Part shown: positions 45,727 through 55,547 of the stretch, one piece after another
How positions within the stretch are numbered: position 1 is the stretch's first letter
Layout: each line of letters starts with the position of its first letter
Origin: an uncultured Granulosicoccaceae bacterium
Lineage (GTDB): Bacteria > Pseudomonadota > Gammaproteobacteria > Granulosicoccales > Granulosicoccaceae
Direction of reading: 5' to 3'
DNA length: 64,000 bases
Assembly (NCBI GenBank): GCA_937927895.1
Contig: CALGKA010000012.1
Location: forward strand, 160,477 to 224,476
Program-made: the position numbers and the translations under genes
The notes under the pieces: generated by a model
The model's database searches: none
Told to the model about the DNA's origin: nothing
Seen by the model: only the letters and a program-made list of their open reading frames with translations

Positions 45727-45742
45727 GTTTTTGGAAACTCAG
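45723..45742. other. Hairpin over the yoeB stop codon
   Basis: A perfect 8-bp stem, CTGAGTTT / AAACTCAG, with loop TTGG contains the yoeB stop. It may act as a terminator or mRNA stabiliser; no T-tract follows. A second hairpin (ATACAAC / GTTGTAT, 45761-45783) is nearby. Confidence 0.4.
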
Positions 45743-45783
45743 CCGCTAGCGAATAGCACCATACAACGAAGATCGTGTTGTAT

Positions 45784-46070
45784 ACACAGTGAAATACGCG
45801 TTCAATAAAGCATTTGCGCCAGCTGTGCTTACTGTCGTCTGTGGGTATGGAAAGTCATTGACATGCTGATGGTTGGCTGAGTGAACAAAAACGACCGTAT
45901 TTTTAACCGCTAAGTGACTGGCAGCAGTCGGCCCAAACCGGCCGAATACAGTTCTTTATACTCTTTGCAGTTCGAAGGCTACGATGCTCTGAAGCTGCCA
46001 CTCGGCTTCTATTTGAGCGGTTTATATTTTTGACAGCACTGGTCCAACGCAGCACCAAAGAGGTAAAACT
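45784..46070. other. Intergenic region after yoeB
   Basis: Nearly 290 bases with no recognised gene. The GC-rich stretch 45915-46020 (CGGCCCAAACCGGCCG) looks like degraded insert or gene debris; frames on either strand are not protein-like. Confidence 0.45.
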
Positions 46071-46283
46071 ATGACACCCGACCATTATCGATTGGCGTTA
46101 ATCATGTTAGTTATTTTTGGCACAATCCTCTTTACGTTCGCCATTAACTACACATCTAAACCGCTCAGTATATTCTCTCTGTCTCTCTCTGCATTTCTTT
46201 TATGCTTGTGTTCAATATTTACCATCGCTGAAATCTACACCATTATAGAGACAATATCAGGACTTGACCCCCTCTATCTGTGA
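46071..46283 (+). CDS. Small two-helix membrane protein
   Basis: 70 residues. AGAGG lies eight bases before the ATG. Two strongly hydrophobic segments (about 8-25 and 33-60) predict an inner-membrane hairpin protein. No family is recognised. It lies between the two toxin-antitoxin loci. A short accessory or hypothetical gene is the safest call. Confidence 0.5.
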   Translation: MTPDHYRLALIMLVIFGTILFTFAINYTSKPLSIFSLSLSAFLLCLCSIFTIAEIYTIIETISGLDPLYL

Positions 46284-46420
46284 CCCTCTATCTCTCGAGT
46301 GTGCAAAAAAACTGGCGATCAGGCAGGTATGAAATTGCAGGAACATCCGGCATAGGGAAAGCGGGACAGATACAAGAAAGAACCAACATTTAATCTATCT
46401 TTATATATACCGATACACAG

Positions 46421-46439
46421 CATATACTAAGACATATAC
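46421..46439 (+). promoter_or_regulatory. Direct repeats upstream of vapB
   Basis: Two CATATAC repeats 12 bases apart lie 17 bases before the vapB ATG; the first includes TATACT, a good -10 box. They may form the VapB binding site. Confidence 0.4.
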
Positions 46440-46455
46440 CAAACAGACTTTAAAG

Positions 46456-46701
46456 ATGGGACAAACTGCCAAATTGTTTATGAACGGGCGCAGTCAAGCC
46501 GTTCGGCTACCACGGGACTATCGATTCTCTGGTGCAGAGGTCTACATAAGGCAAGACCCGGCAACCGGTGATGTAATCATCTCGGAAAAATCCTCGTCCT
46601 GGGGCGGTTTTTTTAAGCTTAGAGATAACAGCAATGTGCCGAACGATTTTATGAATGATCGTCACGACGAGCCACCTCAGGATCGGAAACTTTTCGAGTG
46701 A
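46456..46701 (+). CDS. vapB: Antitoxin VapB (AbrB/SpoVT fold)
   Basis: 81 residues. GQTAKLFMNGRSQAVRLPRDYRFSGAEVYIRQDPATGDVIIS is the swapped-hairpin DNA-binding domain of VapB antitoxins; the C-terminal half (FFKLRDNSNVPNDFMNDRHDEPPQDRKLFE) is the toxin-binding tail. Its stop overlaps the start of the vapC remnant (GTGA), so the module was once complete. Confidence 0.9.
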   Translation: MGQTAKLFMNGRSQAVRLPRDYRFSGAEVYIRQDPATGDVIISEKSSSWGGFFKLRDNSNVPNDFMNDRHDEPPQDRKLFE

Positions 46702-47111
46702 GTGACACTTTGTATATGCTCGATACAATGACGGCGAGTCAATTTGATTCGCGGACAAGATTCGGGTCTTGATGGATGGTGAGTCAGACTGGCGTTGGCA
46801 GCATCTGTATATCTGCAATCACCGAAGCTGAGATTCGATTCGGTCGCCTGCAACGACCCACCAAGACTGCACTTCATGTGCTCGTTGACGCATTTCTATC
46901 CCGAGTTGATCGCCGGGCATAGGATTCTGAAGCCGCGTCAGCATATGCTGTGATACGAGCTCAAAGTCAGGCAAAAGGAGTAAGCTTAAGTAACATGGAT
47001 ATGCTGATTGGCGCACATGCGGTTGCCGTCGGTGCTACGTTGGTCACCGACGATGGGGCGTTTAATCATTTCAAAGAATGGATCATCACTAAAAACTGGG
47101 TTACAAAGTAA
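46698..47111 (+). pseudogene. vapC: Degraded VapC toxin (PIN domain)
   Basis: The frame begins SDTLYMLDTMTASQFDS, the VapC start with the usual Asn of LDTNTAS changed to Met, and then hits a stop after a deletion or frameshift. The PIN domain resumes in another frame as ICISAITEAEIRFGRLQRPTKTALHVLVDAFLSRVDRRA, runs into an in-frame TAG at 46920 exactly where a Trp is usual before DSEAA, and continues to SNMDMLIGAHAVAVGATLVTDDGAFNHF...NWVTK. The acidic PIN residues are recognisable but no full-length product can be made. Confidence 0.82.
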
Positions 47112-47204
47112 ACCCCAGGTCAGAACTTGAATTCAAGCATAACTATTTTAACGCACTCATATAAAATCAATTGCACGTATGACTTGAATTCAAGAGCAAC
47201 AGGG
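47112..47204. repeat. Two identical 12-bp palindromes
   Basis: CTTGAATTCAAG occurs at 47126-47137 and again at 47183-47194, 57 bases apart. Each is a perfect palindrome. They could be binding sites for a dimeric regulator or an inserted duplication. No other copy was noticed in the window. Confidence 0.45.
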
Positions 47205-47405
47205 TTAGGAAAACCCAGGGGGCAAATCTTGACGAAACACTTTATATAACCCCTTTAACTCATCACCCTCCATACGATACGTCAAACGGCTTATTGCCCT
47301 GGGTAACTCACTGTCACTACCTACGCCAAAATTCTCGCCTATCAGGCTTAACTTCATGCTTCGATACTCCATCGCATTCATGTGGGCGAATTTAATTCGC
47401 ACCAA
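47205..47405 (-). CDS. Possible small ORF next to purH
   Basis: A 66-residue frame (... KLSLIGENFGVGSDSELPRAISRLTYRMEGDELKGLYKVFRQDLPPGFS) ends just inside the accessory islet. The composition is protein-like and a GGGTT/AACCC hairpin follows the stop, but no ribosome-binding site or family supports it. It may be the end of a decayed gene. Confidence 0.3.
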   Translation of the reverse strand: MVRIKFAHMNAMEYRSMKLSLIGENFGVGSDSELPRAISRLTYRMEGDELKGLYKVFRQDLPPGFS

Positions 47406-47453
47406 TTGAAGAAGACCTGGTGCACAGCCTCGAGTACAAAAAACAGTCCAGCT

Positions 47454-49019
47454 CTAATGCCTGAAATGCCGAACACCCGTAAACACCATAGCAATGCCAT
47501 GTTCATCAGCGGCTTCTATTGCTTCGTTATCACGCATTGAACCACCGGGTTGAATGATCGCTTTAATGCCATATTCTGCTGCCTGATCTACTGTATCGCG
47601 GAATGGGAAAAACGCGTCTGATGCCATCACTGATGACTCTACTTGTAACTTGGCATCTGCGGCTTTAATGGCTGCTATGCGGGCTGAGTAAACACGACTC
47701 ATTTGACCGGCGCCTACACCTATAGTCGCGCCATCGTTGCAGAACACAATTGCGTTGGACTTTACAAACTTAACTACTTTCCATGCGAACAATAGATCAC
47801 GTATTTGAGCATCTGTTGGCTTGGTTTTAGTGGCAACTTTTATATCGTCTGCGGTAATGATTTTGCTGTCTGAGTCTTGTACCAGCATACCGCCGTTAAC
47901 ACACTGGTAGAGCAAGCGAGAGTCACCAGCAGAATCAGCACTTACCTGCATCACACGAATGTTTGGTTTTTCACTCAATACTTTTAATGCATCACTATGA
48001 AAAGAGGTGGCCAGCAATACTTCTACAAATTGGCGCTCTACTATTACTTTGGCGGTTTCTGCATCTAGCTCGCGATTGAAGGCGATTATTCCACCAAATG
48101 CCGATACCGGGTCTGTTATATAAGCTTTCTCATATGCACTACCAACATCAGCGGCTACCGATACCCCACAAGGGTTGGCGTGCTTAACAATGACACATGC
48201 CGGCTGATCGAATTGGAAAACACATTCAAGTGCTGCATCTGAATCTGCAATATTGTTAAACGAGAGTTCCTTCCCTTGCAGTTGTGTTGCTGCTGCAATG
48301 CTTTGCGGGCTCGGTGTGCCGTGCTTATAGAAGGCTGCAGATTGATGCGGGTTTTCACCGTAACGTAGATCTTGAAGCTTATCTAAACTGATCTGTACGG
48401 TTTGATCAAGGCCTGTACTTGCAGCATCGGGTGTTGCTTGCTTAGCCAGGTAGCTTGATACCGCACCATCGTAACTTGCTGTATGTGCAAAAGCTTTGCA
48501 TGCCAGTGCGAATCGAACTTGATCCTCCACGCCACCTGAACTTGCAATAGATTCTGCAACGTTCGCGTAGTCTGCAGGCTCTGTTACTACAGTTACATCT
48601 GTGTGGTTTTTTGCTGCAGCGCGAATCATTGCAGGGCCACCGATATCGATGTTTTCTATTGCATCTGCCAAGCTGCAATCTGGCTTGGCTACTGTTTGTA
48701 CAAACGGATAAAGGTTTACTACGACTAAATCAATACCGGTAATATCGTGCTCTTGCATGACTGCGCTATCGATATCACGTCGGCCGAGTATGGCACCGTG
48801 AATTTTAGGGTGCAGGGTTTTGACTCTGCCTGCCATAATCTCTGGAAAGCCAGTAACGTCTGATACCTCTGTTACCTTTATTCCGTTTTTGGTAAGCTCG
48901 GCCGCCGTACCACCTGTGGATAACAAGGTAATACCTGCATTTGCAAGTTTTTGTGCAAACTCTACGATGCCAGTTTTATCAGAAACACTTAGTAATGCAC
49001 GAGATATTTTTTTAGACAT
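47454..49019 (-). CDS. purH: Bifunctional AICAR formyltransferase/IMP cyclohydrolase
   Basis: 521 residues. N-terminal MGS-like IMP cyclohydrolase ([49 protein letters not shown]) is followed by the AICARFT domain ([23 protein letters not shown] with the catalytic Lys-His). It carries out the last two steps of IMP synthesis. It follows fis on the same strand by 106 bases, part of the core block shared with accBC. Confidence 0.95.
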   Translation of the reverse strand: MSKKISRALLSVSDKTGIVEFAQKLANAGITLLSTGGTAAELTKNGIKVTEVSDVTGFPEIMAGRVKTLHPKIHGAILGRRDIDSAVMQEHDITGIDLVVVNLYPFVQTVAKPDCSLADAIENIDIGGPAMIRAAAKNHTDVTVVTEPADYANVAESIASSGGVEDQVRFALACKAFAHTASYDGAVSSYLAKQATPDAASTGLDQTVQISLDKLQDLRYGENPHQSAAFYKHGTPSPQSIAAATQLQGKELSFNNIADSDAALECVFQFDQPACVIVKHANPCGVSVAADVGSAYEKAYITDPVSAFGGIIAFNRELDAETAKVIVERQFVEVLLATSFHSDALKVLSEKPNIRVMQVSADSAGDSRLLYQCVNGGMLVQDSDSKIITADDIKVATKTKPTDAQIRDLLFAWKVVKFVKSNAIVFCNDGATIGVGAGQMSRVYSARIAAIKAADAKLQVESSVMASDAFFPFRDTVDQAAEYGIKAIIQPGGSMRDNEAIEAADEHGIAMVFTGVRHFRH

Positions 49020-49125
49020 AAATCCAAATCAATTAATAATTTTATAGAGTAGCCACTGAACAAACAGTCAATGGCTAAGATTTAAGAATACAAATTTGCG
49101 CGGTTATTCGCGACTAAATCGACGT

Positions 49126-49359
49126 TTAAGCTATTTTATACTGCGCTAGTTTTTTGCGCAGCGTGCCGCGGTTAATACCTAGATACACCGCTGTTTTACT
49201 TTGATTGCCATCGCAGTAATCAAGCACCACCCGAAAAAGTGTTTCTTCAACCTGCCCCATTACTAGCTCATGTAACGCTGAGGGCTCTTCACCGTTGAGT
49301 ATTTTAAAATACTGACGCAGTTCTTTTTCAACTTGCTCTTGTAATGCCGATGCACTCAC
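49126..49359 (-). CDS. fis: Nucleoid/DNA-bending protein Fis
   Basis: 77 residues from a GTG with AGGAGG at eight bases; the GTG nine bases further upstream touches the ribosome-binding site and is rejected. The C-terminal helix-turn-helix (LDYCDGNQSKTAVYLGINRGTLRKKLAQY) is the classic Fis recognition helix. The gene begins one base after the dusB stop, the dusB-fis arrangement of gammaproteobacteria, so it is translated from the same mRNA. Confidence 0.93.
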   Translation of the reverse strand: MSASALQEQVEKELRQYFKILNGEEPSALHELVMGQVEETLFRVVLDYCDGNQSKTAVYLGINRGTLRKKLAQYKIA

Positions 49360-49360
49360 T

Positions 49361-50374
49361 TTACACACCTCCTACTGCAATGCGAGCGGGTTTAATTGAA
49401 TCGTATGATTCATTCGATTGCCTAAAGAAAGCGTCTACTTGATCTAGTTGCTCTCTGGCATTTTCAAGCTTATAAACATTGCTTCTAAATTCAGCGGCAT
49501 GCTTTTTACCTTTGCAATACCACGCAATATGCTTGCGCGCTATGCGAACACCACTGTACTCACCGTAGAGTTCATACAGGTTTTGCAAATGCCATTTTAA
49601 TACACTGGCTTTTTCATCAGCGCCGGGCTCATCTAAATGAGTACCAGTATCCAGGTAATGTTTAATTTGCTGAAAAATCCATGGATTACCTTGCGCGGCA
49701 CGACCAATCATAACCCCTGCAGCACCTGTTACTTTTAGTACCTGCTCTGCTTGTTCCGGGGTATTGATATCACCATTGGCGAGCACCGGAATTGCAACGC
49801 TCTGAACAATTTTGGCAATCGTTTCATATTCGGCTTCGCCCAAGAATTTATCGGCACGTGTTCTGCCGTGTACCGACAACATCGCAACGCCAGAATCACT
49901 TGCAATATTCGCAATAGTGACGCCGTTAATGTTGTCACGCGATGGGCCTGTTCTTATTTTTAGGGTAACCGGTACATCAACACTTGCAACCACAGCCGAT
50001 AAAATTTCGCCCACCAAAGATTCATTAGATAGTAGCGCTGAACCTGCCGCTTGATTGCAGACTTTCTTGGCCGGACAACCCATATTGATATCAATAATAT
50101 CAGCGCCTAAATCAGCATTCATTTGCGCGGCTTCTACCATCATGGCGACATCACCGCCGGCAATCTGAATTATCTTAGGCGAGACTTCGCCTTCATGGTT
50201 CATACGGGTGAGGGACTTACGGGTGGCGTAGAGGGCCTTGTTGGAGGTGACCATTTCTGACACCGCAAGGTCTGCTCCCAGACGCTTACAAAGAATTCGA
50301 AAAGGCCTGTCAGTGACCCCAGCCATAGGAGCCAAAACAATCGGGCGATCAAATTCAAAACGGCCAACACGCAT
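49361..50374 (-). CDS. dusB: tRNA-dihydrouridine synthase B
   Basis: 337 residues. FDRPIVLAPMAGVTDRPFR starts the FMN TIM barrel, and INMGCPAKKVCNQAAGSALL holds the catalytic Cys. GDINTPEQAEQVL and GAAGVMIGRAAQGNPWIF follow as the FMN phosphate sites. It reduces uridines in the tRNA D-loop. The stop is one base from fis. Confidence 0.95.
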   Translation of the reverse strand: MRVGRFEFDRPIVLAPMAGVTDRPFRILCKRLGADLAVSEMVTSNKALYATRKSLTRMNHEGEVSPKIIQIAGGDVAMMVEAAQMNADLGADIIDINMGCPAKKVCNQAAGSALLSNESLVGEILSAVVASVDVPVTLKIRTGPSRDNINGVTIANIASDSGVAMLSVHGRTRADKFLGEAEYETIAKIVQSVAIPVLANGDINTPEQAEQVLKVTGAAGVMIGRAAQGNPWIFQQIKHYLDTGTHLDEPGADEKASVLKWHLQNLYELYGEYSGVRIARKHIAWYCKGKKHAAEFRSNVYKLENAREQLDQVDAFFRQSNESYDSIKPARIAVGGV

Positions 50375-50460
50375 ATTGAAACAAACCCAAAACCGGGCGG
50401 GCCATTCTACAGAATTCGGCCCGCGCTGTTAATAGATAGTTTTCACAATGCGCTTTTTTA

Positions 50461-52341
50461 CTACTTATACTCGAGCGCGACGTCGGTCGCACCCAGGCCA
50501 CCGTCGACTACTTCAATTTTAATGCGGGTTGGCTCGTCCGGCATTAGAAACTCAGATTCGCTGCGATCAACGATCTCGTAGTCAGAAGCGCTAAACGCTC
50601 GCTCAGCGACCGGCTCGCCCGCAGCATCAAGCAGTATTATTGCTACAGTCGGATAAGCCTGTTTGAAGGTTGATTGATTAACCATATCGATACTAATGAC
50701 TAACGCATTTTCAATTTCCGGGTGAGCATAGAGTCGCTTGCGCATGGTCTGCAGCTGGCTGATATCTTTTTTAGCCTGAGCCGGGACACAACCGGTCACT
50801 TGGCAAAAACTGCCGATAATAGGCTCTGGTAAGTCCATATTGGCAATCACATTACGAGCCGCGTACAAGGCAAAACACGCAAGGGCAATAACGCCACATA
50901 ATAACAACCATGGGCTTATACCCGATCGTCGTTTTGTTGCAGTCTTTTCAGTAACGTCTAAGGCGTGATCTTCATGGTACTCAGTGACCGCCATTGCCGG
51001 GCGCTGTTGTTGGTAACGGCGCATTTCCTGAGCCGACGTTTCACTGACCTGATAACGGTTGCGGGTGTCATGTGAAGGGCGCCTATCTCGGCGAGCTGCG
51101 CCGCCGGCGGCGTGCCGATAACGATCTGTCTCACGCGCCTGTGGCTCTCTGCTATCACGCGCACGGCTTTCTCTTACCGGAGCCAGACGACGACGTCTTT
51201 CGTGAATCTGATCTGCACGCGGGCGGGTATCACGAGAGCGGACATCATGAAAATCATTATCATTAAGATCAAAATCAACAGGACTTAGCTCTGTCTTAGG
51301 CTGGCTTTCAACACGCGTAGCCTGGCGCTTATCGGACGCTTCACCCCTATTAGGACGACGAACAGACGCGCTTGATGCATGCGCTGCTTCACGGCGACCT
51401 CTAAACTCTGCTTCAAAGCGCGGAGTGGTCGATTCAAATTGCATATCTTGATCGCGTCTGCCGTCGTCGCGAATAACAGCAGGCTTTTGCAGAACGTCGT
51501 CAGGGATAAAACCATAGTCTTTCTGCGCGGCTCGGCTTAGCACTAGATCATCAAGTTCCGGTGATTTTGTCGCAGGTCTATGAAGCGCTTTGAATTCTTC
51601 TATCTGGCGCATTTTTGCGGCGTCTAGCGCTGGCTTTTGCGGTTCAATAGCTAACGCGCGTCGCTCCCTTTCACTTGCGGCTTTTAACTTAAGCTGGCGT
51701 ATTTCTTCCGCCGCCATTTGCTCACGTAGATGCTTGTCTTTAGTAACTGCAGGTGTGCCAGGAGTTACAGGTGGGGTAACCACCGGGCCGATGCTTCGAG
51801 TAGCTGTGTCGCTACCTGTGCTTTCGCGATCTAAAGCGTTGGGGTAAGGCGTTTCAATTCCAGTTGCACTTAGTGCTGACTCTGTCGCCATGGTTCTTTC
51901 GAACTCCAGGTCACTGGCAGCGGTTTTGTTTAACTGATAATCGGGGTAATCGTTGTCCGGGCGTGAACCATTATTGTCAGTATTGCCACCTTGGGAATAG
52001 CCACTTGAATTTGGAACTTGATAAAAACCATCAGCCATTGAAGATCCAGAAGCCTCTGCCATCTCTGGTTGACGGTCCTCACCGCGGCTCTGATAAAAGC
52101 CTTCATTGACGACCGTATCAGCCGATTCCAATATTTCCGAGTCAGTGGTCTCTACTATGCGGCTTGGCTGCACCGGTTTGTAGGCAGTGGTTGTTTGTCG
52201 TGCCGCACCTTCTTTATAGACATTCGCGCGCGCATCAAACAAGGACATGCATTCGCCACATCTGACTCCGGGGTCTCTTGAGTAAACAAGATCAGCACTG
52301 ACTTCAAATGTAGATCCACAATGATTGCACTGCGTAATCAT
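50461..52341 (-). CDS. DUF3426 zinc-ribbon membrane protein
   Basis: 626 residues. The N-terminus ITQCNHCGSTFEVSADLVYSRDPGVRCGECMSLFDA is the MJ0042-type zinc ribbon (two CxxC). A long, low-complexity charged and Arg-rich middle (about 50-440) leads to a membrane helix (about 462-480; ISPWLLLCGVIALACFALYAA) and a C-terminal DUF3426 domain with PVAERAFSASDYEIV. Members are often longer than average in this family when the linker is expanded, as here. It lies between prmA and dusB. Confidence 0.85.
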   Translation of the reverse strand: MITQCNHCGSTFEVSADLVYSRDPGVRCGECMSLFDARANVYKEGAARQTTTAYKPVQPSRIVETTDSEILESADTVVNEGFYQSRGEDRQPEMAEASGSSMADGFYQVPNSSGYSQGGNTDNNGSRPDNDYPDYQLNKTAASDLEFERTMATESALSATGIETPYPNALDRESTGSDTATRSIGPVVTPPVTPGTPAVTKDKHLREQMAAEEIRQLKLKAASERERRALAIEPQKPALDAAKMRQIEEFKALHRPATKSPELDDLVLSRAAQKDYGFIPDDVLQKPAVIRDDGRRDQDMQFESTTPRFEAEFRGRREAAHASSASVRRPNRGEASDKRQATRVESQPKTELSPVDFDLNDNDFHDVRSRDTRPRADQIHERRRRLAPVRESRARDSREPQARETDRYRHAAGGAARRDRRPSHDTRNRYQVSETSAQEMRRYQQQRPAMAVTEYHEDHALDVTEKTATKRRSGISPWLLLCGVIALACFALYAARNVIANMDLPEPIIGSFCQVTGCVPAQAKKDISQLQTMRKRLYAHPEIENALVISIDMVNQSTFKQAYPTVAIILLDAAGEPVAERAFSASDYEIVDRSESEFLMPDEPTRIKIEVVDGGLGATDVALEYK

Positions 52342-52405
52342 AGTTTGCCCCGTATTAATTTATGTTGTTGGTTGACAGTGTTCAAATGCATAGCATCTTA
52401 GGAAG

Positions 52406-53305
52406 CTACGTAGATATAACTTCCTGCTTTATCGCAGTGTACATTGCCCACTGCTCTCGAATCTCGGTTTCACTATGACGAAACTGTGTAGCGTATGCCG
52501 CAGCCAATGACCCTACCTGCTCTGACAACACTCCAGAGACACCAATTTGCCCTTCTTCGCTGAGCAGATCGCAAAATCGAGCTTGCAATTCCAGCAGCGG
52601 CGCCATCAGAATATTGGCCACCACAATATCAACCTTTGCCGGTAGGTCGCGATCGCTATGACAAATCGTAACCTTTTCAAGCACGCCATTGCGCTCAGCG
52701 TTTTCAGCTGTTGCCAGCAATGCCTGCGGCTCAATATCAAACGCGTAAACATTGGCAGCTCCGAGCAACACCGCAGCCACTGCCAATATGCCAGAGCCAC
52801 ATCCATAATCGATTACCGTTTTGTTTTTGACATCTATTTTCGCCAACCACTGCAAACATAAATGCGTAGTAGGATGCGTACCCGAACCAAAAGCCAGGCC
52901 CGGATCCAGAGAAATATTTATGGCAGCCGGGTTGGGCGGCTCACAGAAGGTTGGCACGATCCAAAGGCGCGAGGTTATTTCAACCGGCTTGAAATCATCC
53001 ATCCAGGCACGCTCCCAGTCTTTGTCTGTAAGCATTTCAGAGCTGATTTCAGTGGCACCAAATTCTTCCATCTGATGCGTTAATAAACTGGTGACCAATT
53101 CTTTGTTGGCATTTTTATCAAACACACCCGTGACTACAACATCGGGCCACAATGGCGTAGTACCCGGGGCCGGCTCATGAATGGGTGTATCGGTGGCATC
53201 TTGATAGGTGCAAGACATAGCACCACAGTTAAGCATCGCCGTCTCGACATTCTCAACGTGACTGCGCTGAACACTCACCTTCATTAAGAGATAGTCGTTA
53301 TTCAT
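52406..53305 (-). CDS. prmA: Ribosomal protein L11 methyltransferase
   Basis: 299 residues from the ATG at 53305 (a TTG six bases upstream is possible). The N-terminal domain (YLLMKVSVQRSHVENVE) recognises L11; LDPGLAFGSGTHPTTHLCLQWL and VIDYGCGSGILAVAAVLLGA form the SAM site, with NILMAPLLEL as motif IV. It trimethylates L11 in the cytosol. The position after accBC is typical. Confidence 0.94.
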   Translation of the reverse strand: MNNDYLLMKVSVQRSHVENVETAMLNCGAMSCTYQDATDTPIHEPAPGTTPLWPDVVVTGVFDKNANKELVTSLLTHQMEEFGATEISSEMLTDKDWERAWMDDFKPVEITSRLWIVPTFCEPPNPAAINISLDPGLAFGSGTHPTTHLCLQWLAKIDVKNKTVIDYGCGSGILAVAAVLLGAANVYAFDIEPQALLATAENAERNGVLEKVTICHSDRDLPAKVDIVVANILMAPLLELQARFCDLLSEEGQIGVSGVLSEQVGSLAAAYATQFRHSETEIREQWAMYTAIKQEVIST

Positions 53306-53387
53306 CGCCAACCTATAGGTCTACGTTATTAATTACGGTTAACTCTGCGGGTACAAGCGATGAAAATTCAAACCCATCAATTGAAAC

Positions 53388-54728
53388 TTAAGAGATGCCT
53401 AGTTTCTTTTCAAGGTAGTGAATATCAGTGCAACCCTCAGCAAAGTTTTCATCTTGCATAATCGATGACAACAATGGAATGTTAGTTTTTATACCGGTGA
53501 TAAACACTTCACTTAAGGCACCGCGCATACGTGCCATTGCAGACTCACGCGAGTTTCCGTGGGCAATCAACTTACCGATCATAGAGTCATAATTGGGTGG
53601 TACTTTGTAGCCATTATAAATATGCGTATCAACACGCACACCCAAACCACCAGGCGAATGAAACTGCTCTATAAGACCGGGGCTTGGCATAAAAGTCTCT
53701 GGATCTTCAGCATTTATTCTGCACTCAAAGGCATGGCCATTAAGCTTTATGTTTTCTTGCTTATAAGTGAGCGGATCACCCATGGCTATTCTTAGCTGCT
53801 CTTTGACAATATCAACACCTGTGATCATTTCAGTAACCGGGTGTTCAACCTGAACCCGGGTATTCATTTCAATGAAATAAAATTCACCGTTTTCAAACAA
53901 AAATTCAAACGTACCCGCGCCGCGATAACCCAGGCGCTTACAAGCAGCGACACAACGCTCACCAATAGCTGCACGCTGCTCTTCAGTGATACCCGGTGCC
54001 GGTGCTTCCTCTACCACTTTTTGGTGGCGACGCTGCATAGAGCAGTCCCGTTCACCTAAATGAATCGCGTTACCGTGCGTATCAGCTAGTACCTGAAACT
54101 CTACGTGGCGTGGTGTTTCAAGGAATTTTTCCATGTAGACAATATCGTTATTAAAGACATTGCCGGCTTCTGTTTTTGTCAGAACAATAGAATCTATTAG
54201 TTCATCGTCACTACGCACAACGCGCATACCACGACCACCACCACCGCCTGCAGCCTTTATAATAATCGGGTAACCAATTTTATTGGCTAATGCTAAGTTG
54301 GTTTTTTCATCATTCCCAAGCGGACCATCTGAACCAGGTACACAAGGTACGCCTGCGCTAATCATTTCTTTGATAGCACTGACTTTGTCACCCATTAAAC
54401 GAATAACACCCGGAGATGGGCCAATAAAAGTAAAACCACTTGATTCAACACGCTCTGCGAAGTCAGCGTTCTCAGATAAGAAACCATAACCCGGATGTAT
54501 GGCATCAGCGTCAGTGATTTCTGCCGCACTTATAAGTGCTGGAATATTCAGATAGCTGTCAGTTGATGAAGGTGGGCCAATGCACACTGCTTCATCAGCA
54601 AGCCTTACGTGTTTGAGCTCTCGATCAGCCGTGGAGTAAACCGCGACGGTACCGATACCCATATCACGGCAGCAGCGCATGATCCGAAGTGCAATTTCAC
54701 CCCGGTTGGCAATCAGTACTTGTTTCAT
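53388..54728 (-). CDS. accC: Acetyl-CoA carboxylase biotin carboxylase subunit
   Basis: 446 residues with the biotin carboxylase N-domain ([22 protein letters not shown]), ATP-grasp domain ([34 protein letters not shown]) and C-domain. It carboxylates biotin on AccB, the first step of fatty-acid synthesis. It starts in a four-base overlap (ATGA) with the end of accB. Confidence 0.96.
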   Translation of the reverse strand: MKQVLIANRGEIALRIMRCCRDMGIGTVAVYSTADRELKHVRLADEAVCIGPPSSTDSYLNIPALISAAEITDADAIHPGYGFLSENADFAERVESSGFTFIGPSPGVIRLMGDKVSAIKEMISAGVPCVPGSDGPLGNDEKTNLALANKIGYPIIIKAAGGGGGRGMRVVRSDDELIDSIVLTKTEAGNVFNNDIVYMEKFLETPRHVEFQVLADTHGNAIHLGERDCSMQRRHQKVVEEAPAPGITEEQRAAIGERCVAACKRLGYRGAGTFEFLFENGEFYFIEMNTRVQVEHPVTEMITGVDIVKEQLRIAMGDPLTYKQENIKLNGHAFECRINAEDPETFMPSPGLIEQFHSPGGLGVRVDTHIYNGYKVPPNYDSMIGKLIAHGNSRESAMARMRGALSEVFITGIKTNIPLLSSIMQDENFAEGCTDIHYLEKKLGIS

Positions 54729-55180
54729 GTTTCTACAATCATCAATGGCTCACCAAACTCAACTGGCTGGCCATCTTCTACTAATAACTTTTTAACCACA
54801 CCCGATACTTCAGACTCTATCTGGTTCAGAATTTTCATCGCTTCAACAATACAGATGGTATCGCCAGGTTTAATGGTTTGGCCTACTTTCACAAAAGCCG
54901 GTGCGCCAGGCGACGGCGCCGTATAGTAAGTACCCACCATTGGAGAATCTATCACCAGGCCATCAATCTCAGGCTCTGCAGCTGGTGCCGGATTACCCAG
55001 TGGCACCGTTGCCGGTGCGGGGGCAACAGCCGGTGCGGCAGCCGCAACCGGTGGGGCTGCGAGAGGTGCGGTATTAGCTCGACTAATACGAACCGACTCT
55101 TCGCCCTCTTTTATTTCAATCTCAGAAATCCCTGATTCTTCTAACAGCTCAATCAGCTTTTTTACTTTGCGAATATCCAT
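54725..55180 (-). CDS. accB: Biotin carboxyl carrier protein
   Basis: 151 residues from the ATG at 55180 ([17 protein letters not shown]); the frame is open upstream to 55279 but those residues do not match the family. An Ala/Pro-rich linker (about 45-72) joins to the biotinyl domain with [12 protein letters not shown], whose Lys is biotinylated. It overlaps accC by four bases. Confidence 0.94.
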   Translation of the reverse strand: MDIRKVKKLIELLEESGISEIEIKEGEESVRISRANTAPLAAPPVAAAAPAVAPAPATVPLGNPAPAAEPEIDGLVIDSPMVGTYYTAPSPGAPAFVKVGQTIKPGDTICIVEAMKILNQIESEVSGVVKKLLVEDGQPVEFGEPLMIVET

Positions 55181-55547
55181 AGATTTCGTAAATACGCCGC
55201 CTTGTTTTAGTTCAGTATGTTGCGGTAGCTCTGCAACGCCCATGTACCGGTTGGACAGTCTCAGCGTAATCAGCCACACTCTTGCTGATGATCCAAAACG
55301 CTAATCCAGACCAATAATATCCGTTGGTACACACACCCGTTTCAGAAAACCTACCAGAAACCGTCGAATTTGTTATTTCGCTGAATTTAGCAACATTAAA
55401 GCGCGTTTGTCAGCTGGTTCGCGTGACTTTAACACATAATTATTCATCACTCGCTCATTGATTTGATTAAAAATGCTGATTTTTGTCTTACCTTTTCTTA
55501 CCGAAAGTCCATCTATGTCTCATTCACACACCGGCAGACTCTAAGAC
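55181..55547. other. Divergent accB/srkA intergenic region
   Basis: About 370 bases between accB and srkA. It must hold both promoters, but I see no clear -35/-10 pair, repeat or RNA structure. Confidence 0.45.

Noticed and set aside
45903..46085. Minus-strand 60-residue frame
   Set aside because: Arg/Ser-rich composition, no start signal, opposite a better small membrane protein start.
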